A stretch of 35,294 nt of DNA, from the IMG/VR virus record IMGVR_UViG_3300031774_000068, positions 1 to 35,294 of that record, one strand, 5' to 3'. The stretch is from a virus. The notes under the pieces are model-generated. The model had not been told where the DNA came from. It saw only the letters and a list, made by a program, of their open reading frames with translations, and did no database searches. Shown piece after piece: positions 29,647 through 35,240 of this stretch. Numbering within the stretch: position 1 is the first letter of the stretch; the number at the start of each line of letters is the position of its first letter. The position numbers and the translations under genes were made by a program.

Positions 29647-29764
29647 GTTTTTTTGGTTTCTTATCCTCATCCTTTTTATTTTTTTTCCCAAATACCTTAT
29701 CCCAGTTGTTTTCAAACTTTTTGCGGTCTATTTCGATTGGTCTTGGTGCACTACCCTTACCCAT
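29618..29764 (-). CDS. Short conserved phage protein, KGSAPRP motif
   Basis: A 48-residue minus-strand ORF: ATG complement at 29762-29764, stop at 29618-29620. The N-terminus MGKGSAPRPIEIDRKKFENN followed by WDKVFGKK matches a widespread but uncharacterised tiny phage protein, often MGKG-x-PRP then NWD-x-IFGK. A Lys/Pro-rich tail follows. It lies 18 bases after the initiator gene on the same strand, completing that operon. The ribosome-binding site is weak (AGGG at long spacing). Confidence 0.75.
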   Translation of the reverse strand: MGKGSAPRPIEIDRKKFENNWDKVFGKKNKKDEDKKPKKPTHPQDQCS

Positions 29765-29782
29765 ACTATTATCGCCCTATAT

Positions 29783-30412
29783 TTAATTAGTTAAGTGGTC
29801 GGCCCATGATGTGTCTTGTAGCCGAGTCATTGGATCTGCTTTTTTAGTTTTAGCGTTATCAGTGTCTCTACGCTCCCATGTTCTAATGCACGCTTTCCAG
29901 TCCTTCATTTTTGTTTTACCGACCATCCAGCCTTTCGATGCATACCAGTCATGAAAATGCTGGCCATCTATTTTATTTTTTCTGTGATTACAATAATCAA
30001 TTATATCTCCCACTTCAGGCGGCGTGAAACGCTGCTTAGATGTAGTATTAACTGTATTATTATTATGTAGTATTACGTTAGAAGTTTCCTTCTTGGGGGT
30101 ATGGAAGTTTTCTTCTATAGCCTCTGGAACATTTGTTCCTGCCAGTGTGATTTTACGTTCTACGGTCACACCTTTTTGGCCTCGTTTTTGGTACACATCG
30201 ATATAACCCCTAGACTCTAACTGGCTAATCCACTTGCTTACCGATCTATTAGTGGTTGAATACAATTCAGCAAAATACGCATTAGTGGCCCAGCAATAAC
30301 CTTTTTCGTTAGTTAATGCAGTGATCTCTCCGTATAATAATTTTGCATTGGGTGTCAATTCTTTGTCATACCTGACGTTTGCAGGGATAATTGCGTAATA
30401 GCTTTTTGTCAT
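29783..30412 (-). CDS. Replication initiator, DnaD/lambda O-like
   Basis: A 209-residue protein. The N-terminal about 95 residues form a winged helix typical of phage replication initiators (KELTPNAKLLYGEITALTNE, then CWATNAYFAELYSTTNRSV, SKWISQLESRGYI). An Asn/Thr-rich linker (about 115-127) follows, then a C-terminal domain with HFHDWYASKGWMVGKTKM and DWKACIRTWERR, as in DnaD-type and O-type initiators that recruit helicase. The linker DNA holds AT-rich 11-bp direct repeats. It starts by ATGA overlap with the HTH gene, with ACGGAGAG as ribosome-binding site. Confidence 0.85.
   Translation of the reverse strand: MTKSYYAIIPANVRYDKELTPNAKLLYGEITALTNEKGYCWATNAYFAELYSTTNRSVSKWISQLESRGYIDVYQKRGQKGVTVERKITLAGTNVPEAIEENFHTPKKETSNVILHNNNTVNTTSKQRFTPPEVGDIIDYCNHRKNKIDGQHFHDWYASKGWMVGKTKMKDWKACIRTWERRDTDNAKTKKADPMTRLQDTSWADHLTN
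30040..30075 (-). repeat. Candidate origin iterons inside initiator gene
   Basis: Two perfect 11-bp direct repeats ATGTAGTATTA (+ strand, 30040-30050 and 30065-30075) are 25 bases apart, with a third partial GTATTA between them (30054-30059) in an AT-only stretch. They encode the linker of the initiator protein. Lambda-type origins place iterons and an AT-rich region in the same position of gene O. Confidence 0.5.
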
Positions 30413-30627
30413 TTTCTCTCTCCGTAGTTAACAAATTGTGAAAGTGGTATGCCGAGGCCTTTACAAATCCGTTCTAATGTTTCTAGTGTCGGGTTGTTGT
30501 TTACACCACTTCTAAGTGCAGATAATGCAGATGCGCTAATACCTGTTTTTTCTTCTAACTCTTGATTGTTGTAACCCATGACAGCCATCGATATATGCAT
30601 AGCCTGTTTAACATTAAATTTATTCAT
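30409..30627 (-). CDS. Xre/Cro-family HTH regulator
   Basis: A 72-residue regulator read from ATG 30627, preceded by AGGTGA; a longer ORF upstream begins in the AT-rich promoter region and was discarded. The Xre HTH spans NQELEEKTGISASALSALRS, followed by NNPTLETLERICKGLGIPLS, the usual third and fourth helices. Such proteins repress or balance early transcription. Its stop overlaps the initiator start, so it controls or is controlled with replication. Its operator is unproven; GGTAAC-N-GTTACC at the two early promoters is a candidate, though that palindrome is not seen in its own promoter region. Confidence 0.88.
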   Translation of the reverse strand: MNKFNVKQAMHISMAVMGYNNQELEEKTGISASALSALRSGVNNNPTLETLERICKGLGIPLSQFVNYGERK

Positions 30628-30754
30628 TTGCTCACCTATTAAAAATAGCACCTTATCATAATAATAATATATCATCAATAAATAAGTTTTGGTTGCATTT
30701 ATGCGGCTATAATGTAAAATGCATAGCTCAATCAATCACATTTAAGGAAATACA
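30628..30754. promoter_or_regulatory. Divergent AT-rich intergenic region with + strand promoter
   Basis: A 127-base AT-rich gap between the minus-strand regulator operon and the plus-strand recombination operon. On + a perfect -10 TATAAT lies at 30708-30713, with only a weak -35 (about GTTTTG, 17 bases upstream), and the inverted repeat GCAT-TT-ATGC (30695-30704) overlaps the -35/-10 spacer. On the minus strand TTGATG and TATTAT boxes can be drawn but not decided. This is the natural switch point between the two early operons. Confidence 0.65.
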
Positions 30755-30937
30755 ATGAGCGATGAAGTTGGCGGTTATTTAATAATGTTAACGGTTTTAG
30801 CGTCTTTGTTGGCGTGGGTTACTCATATAATCCACTGTTTAATATATGCAAAGTATCTATTACTTATAGCTGGCGGGTTTATATTCCCAGTTGGGGTAAT
30901 TCATGGATTTGGCATCTGGTTTGGTGTCAATTGGTAG
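30755..30937 (+). CDS. Small two-span membrane protein
   Basis: A 60-residue, almost wholly hydrophobic protein with two membrane segments (YLIMLTVLASLLAWVTHIIH and LLLIAGGFIFPVGVIHGFGI) joined by a short loop. It follows AAGGA and is the first gene of the plus-strand early operon, ahead of csrA. Function unknown; early membrane proteins of this size in phages often exclude superinfection or change the host envelope (inference). Confidence 0.75.
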   Translation: MSDEVGGYLIMLTVLASLLAWVTHIIHCLIYAKYLLLIAGGFIFPVGVIHGFGIWFGVNW

Positions 30938-30949
30938 TAAGGAGTCAGA

Positions 30950-31156
30950 ATGTTAGTTTTATCTAGAAAGGCTGGTGAAAAAATAATCGTCAATGATGGC
31001 GAGATAGTTTTCACGCTTGTCTCTATACAAGGCGGCCAAGCAAAAATAGGCATCGATGCGCCGTCATCAGTGCCAATACATCGCGAGGAAATCTACAAGA
31101 AAGTTGTGTCGGATGGTCGCAAAAATAAAATTTCAGGAGTTAACAATGATAAATAA
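30950..31156 (+). CDS. csrA: Phage-encoded CsrA/RsmA RNA-binding regulator
   Basis: A 68-residue protein of standard CsrA length. It begins MLVLSRKAGEKIIVNDGEIV, continues GQAKIGIDAPSSVPIHREEIY and has a short variable tail. Residues needed for RNA binding are kept: Leu4, Arg6 and the Arg of HREEIY (residue 45, equal to Arg44 in E. coli). CsrA dimers bind GGA in leaders and change translation or stability. The gene sits in an early operon, AGGAG upstream, overlapping ssb by 11 bases. It could act on host mRNA, phage leaders, or both. Confidence 0.93.
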   Translation: MLVLSRKAGEKIIVNDGEIVFTLVSIQGGQAKIGIDAPSSVPIHREEIYKKVVSDGRKNKISGVNNDK

Positions 31157-31541
31157 TATCACTTTTTCAGGGCATTTAGGTCGTGATGCTGAAGTAAGGC
31201 ATACCCCAAAGGGCGATGCAGTATGTAGTTTTGCTGTGCCGTGTACGTCTGGTTGGGGCGATAAAAAGAAGACCGTCTGGGTTGAATGTTCTATGTGGAG
31301 AGAGCGTGGTGAGAAGTTAGCACCATACCTAACCAAAGGTACGCCAGTTGTGGTTTCTGGTGAGTTTTCTATGTCAGATCCATATACTGATAAGAAAGGC
31401 GAAACGCGAGTTAATGCTCGCTGTAATGTTAATCAGATACAGCTAGGAAAGTCGTCTGATGCGCAGCCTGTGGCTAAAGCACCAGTGGCAAAACCAGCTG
31501 ACCCTGTTGATAACTTCTATGACGACTCGATACCATTTTAA
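31146..31541 (+). CDS. ssb: Single-stranded DNA-binding protein
   Basis: A 131-residue SSB from ATG 31146 (AGGAG upstream; the frame extends upstream but inside csrA). The OB fold starts INNITFSGHLGRDAEVRHTP, with WVECSMWRERGEKLAPYL and GTPVVVSGEFSM as core strands. An Ala/Pro linker leads to an acidic tip DDSIPF, which in bacterial SSBs recruits repair and recombination enzymes. It precedes rad52 and is expected to supply ssDNA handling for recombination and replication. Confidence 0.93.
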   Translation: MINNITFSGHLGRDAEVRHTPKGDAVCSFAVPCTSGWGDKKKTVWVECSMWRERGEKLAPYLTKGTPVVVSGEFSMSDPYTDKKGETRVNARCNVNQIQLGKSSDAQPVAKAPVAKPADPVDNFYDDSIPF

Positions 31542-31543
31542 CT

Positions 31544-31642
31544 ATGACTAAATCAGATGATGAAAGGTTGTTGGAATCTCTGGAGCGTTTAGCAGACGCT
31601 CTGGAGTACATTGTTGAACGATTACGGAAAGAGGAATTGTAA
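31544..31642 (+). CDS. 32-residue leucine/glutamate helix protein
   Basis: A tiny ORF between ssb and rad52, beginning at 31544 two bases after the ssb stop and ending one base into the rad52 start. It encodes an amphipathic helix (ERLLESLERLADALEYIVER) able to form a coiled coil. The tight packing with overlapping stop and start supports a real gene. Function unknown. Confidence 0.6.
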   Translation: MTKSDDERLLESLERLADALEYIVERLRKEEL

Positions 31643-32310
31643 TGATAGATTGGAATGCACTTTTAGAGCCATTTCACGCATCAGAAGTAAAGTGGCGTGT
31701 AGGATCTACGACTAAAGATAAGTCTAAAGGTACGGCACTGGCTTATGTCGATGCTAGAACTGTTATGGACAGGCTGGATAACGTAGTAGGGCCAGAGAAT
31801 TGGCGAGACAGTTATCATGAGACTGCGACCAACAGAATCATTTGCGAGCTGGGTGTTTGGGTTGGCGACAAGTGGGTGACAAAATCTGATGGCGCAGGAT
31901 CAACCACATTTGAAGGTGAGAAGGGCGCAATAAGTGACGCATTTAAGAGGGCGGCGGTTAAGTTTGGCATTGGTAGATATTTATATGAGCTGCCAGCAGA
32001 GTGGCGGCCGCTGAAATCTGGTAAGTATTTTGAAACTCCGCCAGATATAAGCAATTATGTTACTAACAAGCGCAACACATCCGCATATAGGTACGGCTTG
32101 GCATTGCAGGAGTGCTTAGAAAGCATTATTTGCATTAAAGAGAACATCATCAACGGTAACCTGCAAGTTGCGGCAGAGGCTTATTTTGAGCTGTCTGAAG
32201 ATGACAAGATGGCCCTTAATAAAGCACCTACTCGTGGTGGTATTTTCACTACTGAAGAGATGCAAGTCATTCGTAGCACTCAGTTTAGAGAGGCGTTTTA
32301 TGGATCGTAG
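31642..32310 (+). CDS. Rad52/Rad22-family single-strand annealing protein
   Basis: A 222-residue phage Rad52-type annealase. The N-terminal about 160 residues follow the family: WNALLEPFHASEVKWRVGS, then DARTVMDRLDNVVGPENW, then GAISDAFKRAAVKFGIGRYL. It anneals complementary single strands, often with SSB, to join phage DNA ends into concatemers. Length is normal for phage versions that lack the eukaryotic C-terminus. AGAGGA precedes the start. It leads the Rad52-NinB-NinG block. Confidence 0.92.
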   Translation: MIDWNALLEPFHASEVKWRVGSTTKDKSKGTALAYVDARTVMDRLDNVVGPENWRDSYHETATNRIICELGVWVGDKWVTKSDGAGSTTFEGEKGAISDAFKRAAVKFGIGRYLYELPAEWRPLKSGKYFETPPDISNYVTNKRNTSAYRYGLALQECLESIICIKENIINGNLQVAAEAYFELSEDDKMALNKAPTRGGIFTTEEMQVIRSTQFREAFYGS

Positions 32311-32563
32311 CGAAATGGATGATGCTATATTGGCGACCCTGCAAGGCGGGGTTGCTAAGGGTGGCACGCAAATACGCAAAGAAACTGGTATAGAAGCTAA
32401 GTGGTTGCGTAAGGCTTTACAGCGGTTGCGGCACGAAGGGAAGATTTACTCTAAACCCAACGGCAAAAACAATGGTCATGCGTGGTGCATAAACAAGATT
32501 GACAGAGACTCTTATCAGTACAAGCTAGTATCACAAATATGGCTAGGAGACTTACGGCTATGA
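32300..32563 (+). CDS. Winged-helix-like small DNA-binding protein
   Basis: An 87-residue protein from ATG 32300 with AGAGAGG upstream; a longer frame reaching back to 32168 lies inside rad52 and was discarded. It contains a winged-helix pattern (GGTQIRKETGIEAKWLRKAL, then RLRHEGKIYSKPNGKNNGHA). It overlaps rad52 by 11 bases and ninB by four. It may regulate the operon or act as a recombination accessory; unproven. Confidence 0.72.
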   Translation: MDRSEMDDAILATLQGGVAKGGTQIRKETGIEAKWLRKALQRLRHEGKIYSKPNGKNNGHAWCINKIDRDSYQYKLVSQIWLGDLRL

Positions 32564-33024
32564 GTAAAGAGTTTATTGTTAACAGCGACAGAACATTTGG
32601 CGAAGTCATAGGTTGGATTAATGACTTATACCAAAAAAAGAAGTGGGTACGTTTGACGGCTAATACTGGCAAGAAACGCACGCCAAGCCAGAATAACGCA
32701 ATCCATAAATATTGCAGGATGGTAGCGGATGAGCTCAATGAGAAGCACATCTCTGCTTACATCGATTCGCCTATTTTAAAAACACCCATCGAAACAGACT
32801 GGACAATGGAGATGGTGAAAGAGATATGGCGGTCGGTGCAGGGCCAGATGTTTCCGCAAAAAGAGCGCAGCACAGCGGCCTTAAATCGAGATGAGGTTAA
32901 CGCAATCTATGATGTAGTGCACAGAGCGTTTATTGAAAAAACCGAAGGCATGGTTAGTGTTATGTTTCCATCACGAGAGGTAGAAGAAAATGTTAAGCAT
33001 AAAGTCGTGTCCATTGTGCGGTAA
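32560..33024 (+). CDS. ninB: NinB-like recombination protein
   Basis: A 154-residue NinB. ATG 32560 (ATGA overlap) was preferred to 32539. The family pattern is clear: KKKWVRLTANTGKKRTPSQN, then YCRMVADELNEKH, then TMEMVKEIWRSVQGQMFPQK. Lambda NinB (Orf) is a recombination mediator that binds ssDNA and SSB and replaces RecFOR. Its neighbours SSB, Rad52 and NinG make a complete phage recombination set. Confidence 0.92.
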   Translation: MSKEFIVNSDRTFGEVIGWINDLYQKKKWVRLTANTGKKRTPSQNNAIHKYCRMVADELNEKHISAYIDSPILKTPIETDWTMEMVKEIWRSVQGQMFPQKERSTAALNRDEVNAIYDVVHRAFIEKTEGMVSVMFPSREVEENVKHKVVSIVR

Positions 33025-33184
33025 GCAGCTAGAGACTGTTACTACTAGCGATGATGAGCTGTTAGGTTATTTTTGCCCTAACATCATTGACAACAGCTGC
33101 ACCTACACTGACACTGTTAGCCGTATTGAGTTTGAGATAGAAAGAAATGCCAGCAAGAAAACCAAAGACCGTACAGAAGCTTAG
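32990..33184 (+). CDS. Small zinc-ribbon-like protein
   Basis: A 64-residue protein starting inside the 3' end of ninB (AGAGG before ATG) and ending inside ninG. The N-terminus has CPLCG followed by GYFCPNIIDNSC, four cysteines spaced like a zinc ribbon. The C-terminus is charged. Small Zn-ribbon proteins are common in nin-like regions. Function unknown. Confidence 0.68.
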   Translation: MLSIKSCPLCGKQLETVTTSDDELLGYFCPNIIDNSCTYTDTVSRIEFEIERNASKKTKDRTEA

Positions 33185-33587
33185 GAAAGAAGCGTTAGAG
33201 CTCCTACAGAAGCTTGTGCGGCTAAAAGCAGCTGACGACAACGGATATTGCTCGTGTGTTAGTTGTGGCGTGGTGAGGCAATGGAATGACGCTATGCAGG
33301 GCGGTCATTTTGTGGCTAAAGGTAAAGGTGGCAAGAATATGTGGGCCTTGGTCGAAGAAAACGTACACCCACAGTGCGCAGGCTGCAATGGTTTTGGTAT
33401 GCGATTTGGGAACGCAGAAACTGCCTATACGCTATACATGATCGATATGTATGGTCGTGAAAAAGTCGATGAAATGATGGAAAAAAATATATCATCTAAA
33501 CTTAACAGGATCGAGCTCGAAGATTTCATTAGCGACTGGAAAGAACAGATTAACGATAATTTAAAAAGAATTGGGCAAAAGTGTTGA
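33147..33587 (+). CDS. ninG: NinG (Rap)-like recombination endonuclease
   Basis: A 146-residue NinG. The zinc module is visible: CSCVSCGVVRQWNDAMQGGH, then HPQCAGCNGFGMRFGN, and GHFVAKGKGG. Lambda NinG (Rap) cuts recombination intermediates such as D-loops and Holliday junctions. It ends in an RIGQKC tail whose stop TGA is part of the -35 region of the second early promoter. It overlaps the Zn-ribbon gene by 38 bases. Confidence 0.92.
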   Translation: MPARKPKTVQKLRKEALELLQKLVRLKAADDNGYCSCVSCGVVRQWNDAMQGGHFVAKGKGGKNMWALVEENVHPQCAGCNGFGMRFGNAETAYTLYMIDMYGREKVDEMMEKNISSKLNRIELEDFISDWKEQINDNLKRIGQKC

Positions 33588-33611
33588 CGGTAACCGTTAC
33601 TCGTGTATAAT
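33584..33611 (+). promoter_or_regulatory. Second early promoter with palindromic operator
   Basis: TTGACG (33584-33589), 16-base spacer, TATAAT (33606-33611). The spacer region has GGTAAC-C-GTTAC (33589-33600), the same half-sites as at 40-52 with a different centre base and an imperfect last base. It overlaps the ninG stop and starts transcription of the genes from 33652. The leader down to the start codon is closely like that of the copy at 35. Confidence 0.85.
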
Positions 33612-33657
33612 GATCCCATCTTTTAGAGAAACACCACTACGGAGAGTAAAAATGAAC
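33584..33657 (+). repeat. Duplicated promoter-operator-leader cassette
   Basis: From the -35 to the start codon plus one codon, this stretch matches 35-102: TTGACGGTAAC-N-GTTAC, TATAATG, CATCTTTTAGAGA, CTACGGAGAGTAAAAATGAAC. It is six bases longer in the leader here. The identity covers operator, 5' leader and ribosome-binding site and stops at the coding region, so the regulatory cassette rather than the gene was copied or kept. Confidence 0.85.
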
Positions 33658-33828
33658 GTCAATCAAATAGTCAAAGGCAAACATGCTGGTACTTTCGTAA
33701 TTTTAGGTTTTTTCAAACAGACAGACGGCGAAGAGTGGGCGCAATTAAAAGCAGTTGACCCACAAGATCATAGTCGGGTTGGTGCTGGCGAGTTAGCGTT
33801 ACCTGTAAGACTTTTAGAAACTATTTAA
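33652..33828 (+). CDS. Small early protein, unknown function
   Basis: A 58-residue protein from ATG 33652 after ACGGAGAG; the longer frame from 33571 runs through the promoter and was discarded. It begins MNVNQIVKGKHAGTFVILGF and has a short beta-rich body. First gene of the second early transcript, in the same position as the gene at 97. No family recognised. Confidence 0.75.
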   Translation: MNVNQIVKGKHAGTFVILGFFKQTDGEEWAQLKAVDPQDHSRVGAGELALPVRLLETI

Positions 33829-33834
33829 TTTAAT

Positions 33835-33850
33835 TGGGCCGAAAGGCCCA
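33835..33850 (+). promoter_or_regulatory. GAAA-capped RNA hairpin in second early operon
   Basis: Six-base perfect stem TGGGCC/GGCCCA closed by a GAAA tetraloop, no U-tract, directly before the ACGGAG ribosome-binding site of the next gene. Same form and place as the hairpin at 275-288, though the stem bases differ, which suggests the structure is selected rather than the sequence. Confidence 0.72.
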
Positions 33851-33869
33851 CTAACTACGGAGAGAAATA

Positions 33870-34190
33870 ATGTCTAATATTTATAAGTATAAGCGGAAAG
33901 AATTAGAGCCTTGGACTGCAACAGAGTGCGAAGGCTCTTTAATTAGCGAGTGGATTGGCGGATCTCAAGCGCAGATTGTCCTTGACTGGAATGAGTATCT
34001 GGTCGATGACTTAACAGAAAGCGAGTTAGGCTTTATTATCAAGACTGGCTTGAAGCACCTTAACTCAAATGGTGTTGTTTATGATGTGATATCAAGCGTT
34101 ATTGGTAAAACGCTAGAAGAGTTTGTTTGCAGGTATCACGAAGAAATCGACCAAACTTTTAACTTTAATAACCCAAATTACGGAGAATAA
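33870..34190 (+). CDS. Early protein of unknown function
   Basis: A 106-residue acidic protein after ACGGAGAG. It begins MSNIYKYKRKELEPWTATEC and is mixed helix/strand with an acidic C-terminus (YHEEIDQTFNFNNP). No motif recognised. Second gene of the early transcript, one base from the next start. Probably a host-takeover factor by position. Confidence 0.72.
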   Translation: MSNIYKYKRKELEPWTATECEGSLISEWIGGSQAQIVLDWNEYLVDDLTESELGFIIKTGLKHLNSNGVVYDVISSVIGKTLEEFVCRYHEEIDQTFNFNNPNYGE

Positions 34191-34191
34191 T

Positions 34192-34476
34192 ATGTCTGAT
34201 TTACTTAAAGAAATTTTCGATGCTGGCGCAAATGGTCATGATGCATTTGTTGCTAAACTCAATGAGGTTGATGCGGAGCTGTCACGCGGCGATGCATTAT
34301 CTGCCGAGGCCGAAGATGGTTGGTCAGAGCACAATCTCAACGTGGCTATAAAGCAGCGCATGGAGTCTGGCTACTATCCGCAGCGTCATCTTTTCTTAAT
34401 CGATGTTTATGAGTCTGCTGCTAAAATTTGGGATGATTCTCACATTGAAGCAGATGAAGAAGAGACACCTTTTTAA
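34192..34476 (+). CDS. Acidic early protein of unknown function
   Basis: A 94-residue strongly acidic, helical protein from ATG 34192 after ACGGAG; the longer frame from 34123 overlaps the previous gene. It begins MSDLLKEIFDAGANGHDAFV and ends with an acidic EADEEETPF tail. DNA-mimic-like composition is noted but no known inhibitor family is recognised. It overlaps the oxygenase gene by one base. Confidence 0.72.
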   Translation: MSDLLKEIFDAGANGHDAFVAKLNEVDAELSRGDALSAEAEDGWSEHNLNVAIKQRMESGYYPQRHLFLIDVYESAAKIWDDSHIEADEEETPF

Positions 34477-34997
34477 TGGGTGTTCAAATCTTCGATAATG
34501 TTTTTAGCAGAAATTTAGCTAAAGAGTTTTGCAGCAAGGCTGCGATGTGTAGATATCATTTTTACCACAGAGCACATAAAGATGTCCCGATTTTTCATTG
34601 GCATCGAGACAAGTGCGATCTAGCCTTTGCAATCCATGCGCAGCTGCCGTCATCAATAACTAATGATCACACATTGGTTAGGCATTACGGCAATGCGCAC
34701 ACTGCTGGAATAAACCCATCGATTCACAGAGATGCGCCATTATCTGCTAGTGGTGCAGCATTTACTGCCCTGTATTACTATGAGATGAGCTGGAAAGATA
34801 GCTGGGGTGGCGGTACTACCTTCTATGATGAAGAGAAAAACGTAACAGAAACTGTGGCTTATAAAGGTAACAGGCTTGTAATGTTTGATGGATCACAGCT
34901 GCACGCTGCTGACGAAATATCAAAAGACTGTGCATACCTGCGGCCAGTTGCAGTGCTTAAATACAGTGCCGATCTTAGGAGATACGATGGATCTTAA
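34476..34997 (+). CDS. 2-oxoglutarate/Fe(II)-dependent oxygenase
   Basis: A 173-residue enzyme of the prolyl-hydroxylase-like type. Iron ligands His84 and Asp86 (in NPSIHRDAPLS) and His143 (in FDGSQLHAADE), and Arg156 (in LRPVAVLKY) for 2-oxoglutarate, are all present; WGGGTTFY and GNRLVMFD are the usual core strands. Such phage enzymes hydroxylate proteins or nucleic acids; substrate unknown. It sits among early genes rather than structural ones, so a host or DNA target is more likely than a virion one. ATG overlaps the previous stop. Confidence 0.88.
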   Translation: MGVQIFDNVFSRNLAKEFCSKAAMCRYHFYHRAHKDVPIFHWHRDKCDLAFAIHAQLPSSITNDHTLVRHYGNAHTAGINPSIHRDAPLSASGAAFTALYYYEMSWKDSWGGGTTFYDEEKNVTETVAYKGNRLVMFDGSQLHAADEISKDCAYLRPVAVLKYSADLRRYDGS

Positions 34998-35205
34998 GTG
35001 CTACGAAACTTACTGCGAATGCTGTGAAGAGCCTTGCCTACCGATGACTATTAGGTTTGAGATGGGTGAGGCTATTTCGTATGGCAATCCGCATGAGACT
35101 GAAGATTCCTATATTGTGTCTGGGTGCTGTAGCTACAAAGTGGTCAGTAAATTAATTGAATTAAATGACGATAAAAGCTTGACGGTAACAGTTACCAATG
35201 TATAA
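34987..35205 (+). CDS. Small Cys-rich protein after the oxygenase
   Basis: A 72-residue protein from ATG 34987, overlapping the oxygenase gene by 11 bases; a longer upstream frame lies inside that gene. The N-terminus has a cysteine cluster (CYETYCECCEEPCLP) and a later GCCSYK, giving a possible zinc or disulfide site. The 3' end carries the -35, operator and -10 of the next early promoter, so part of its protein sequence (DKSLTVTVTNV) is shaped by regulatory DNA. Function unknown; the oxygenase may be its partner (inference). Confidence 0.75.
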   Translation: MDLKCYETYCECCEEPCLPMTIRFEMGEAISYGNPHETEDSYIVSGCCSYKVVSKLIELNDDKSLTVTVTNV

Positions 35206-35206
35206 T
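35179..35206 (+). promoter_or_regulatory. Early promoter, duplicate of the copy at 35-62
   Basis: Same TTGACG, 16-base spacer with GGTAAC-A-GTTACC, and TATAAT as at 35-62, present twice only because the contig ends overlap. In the real genome it is one promoter. Confidence 0.85.
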
Positions 35207-35240
35207 GGACTCATCTTTTAGAGAGCTACGGAGAGTAAAA

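Noticed and set aside
29647-29782. Bidirectional terminator between convergent genes
   Set aside because: The region has T-runs but no stable stem was found, and most of it is occupied by the 48-residue minus-strand gene.
30628-30735. N-terminal extension of the Xre regulator
   Set aside because: It crosses the AT-rich promoter region and gives a low-complexity Tyr/Ile stretch; the ATG at 30627 has a good ribosome-binding site and a normal Xre N-terminus.
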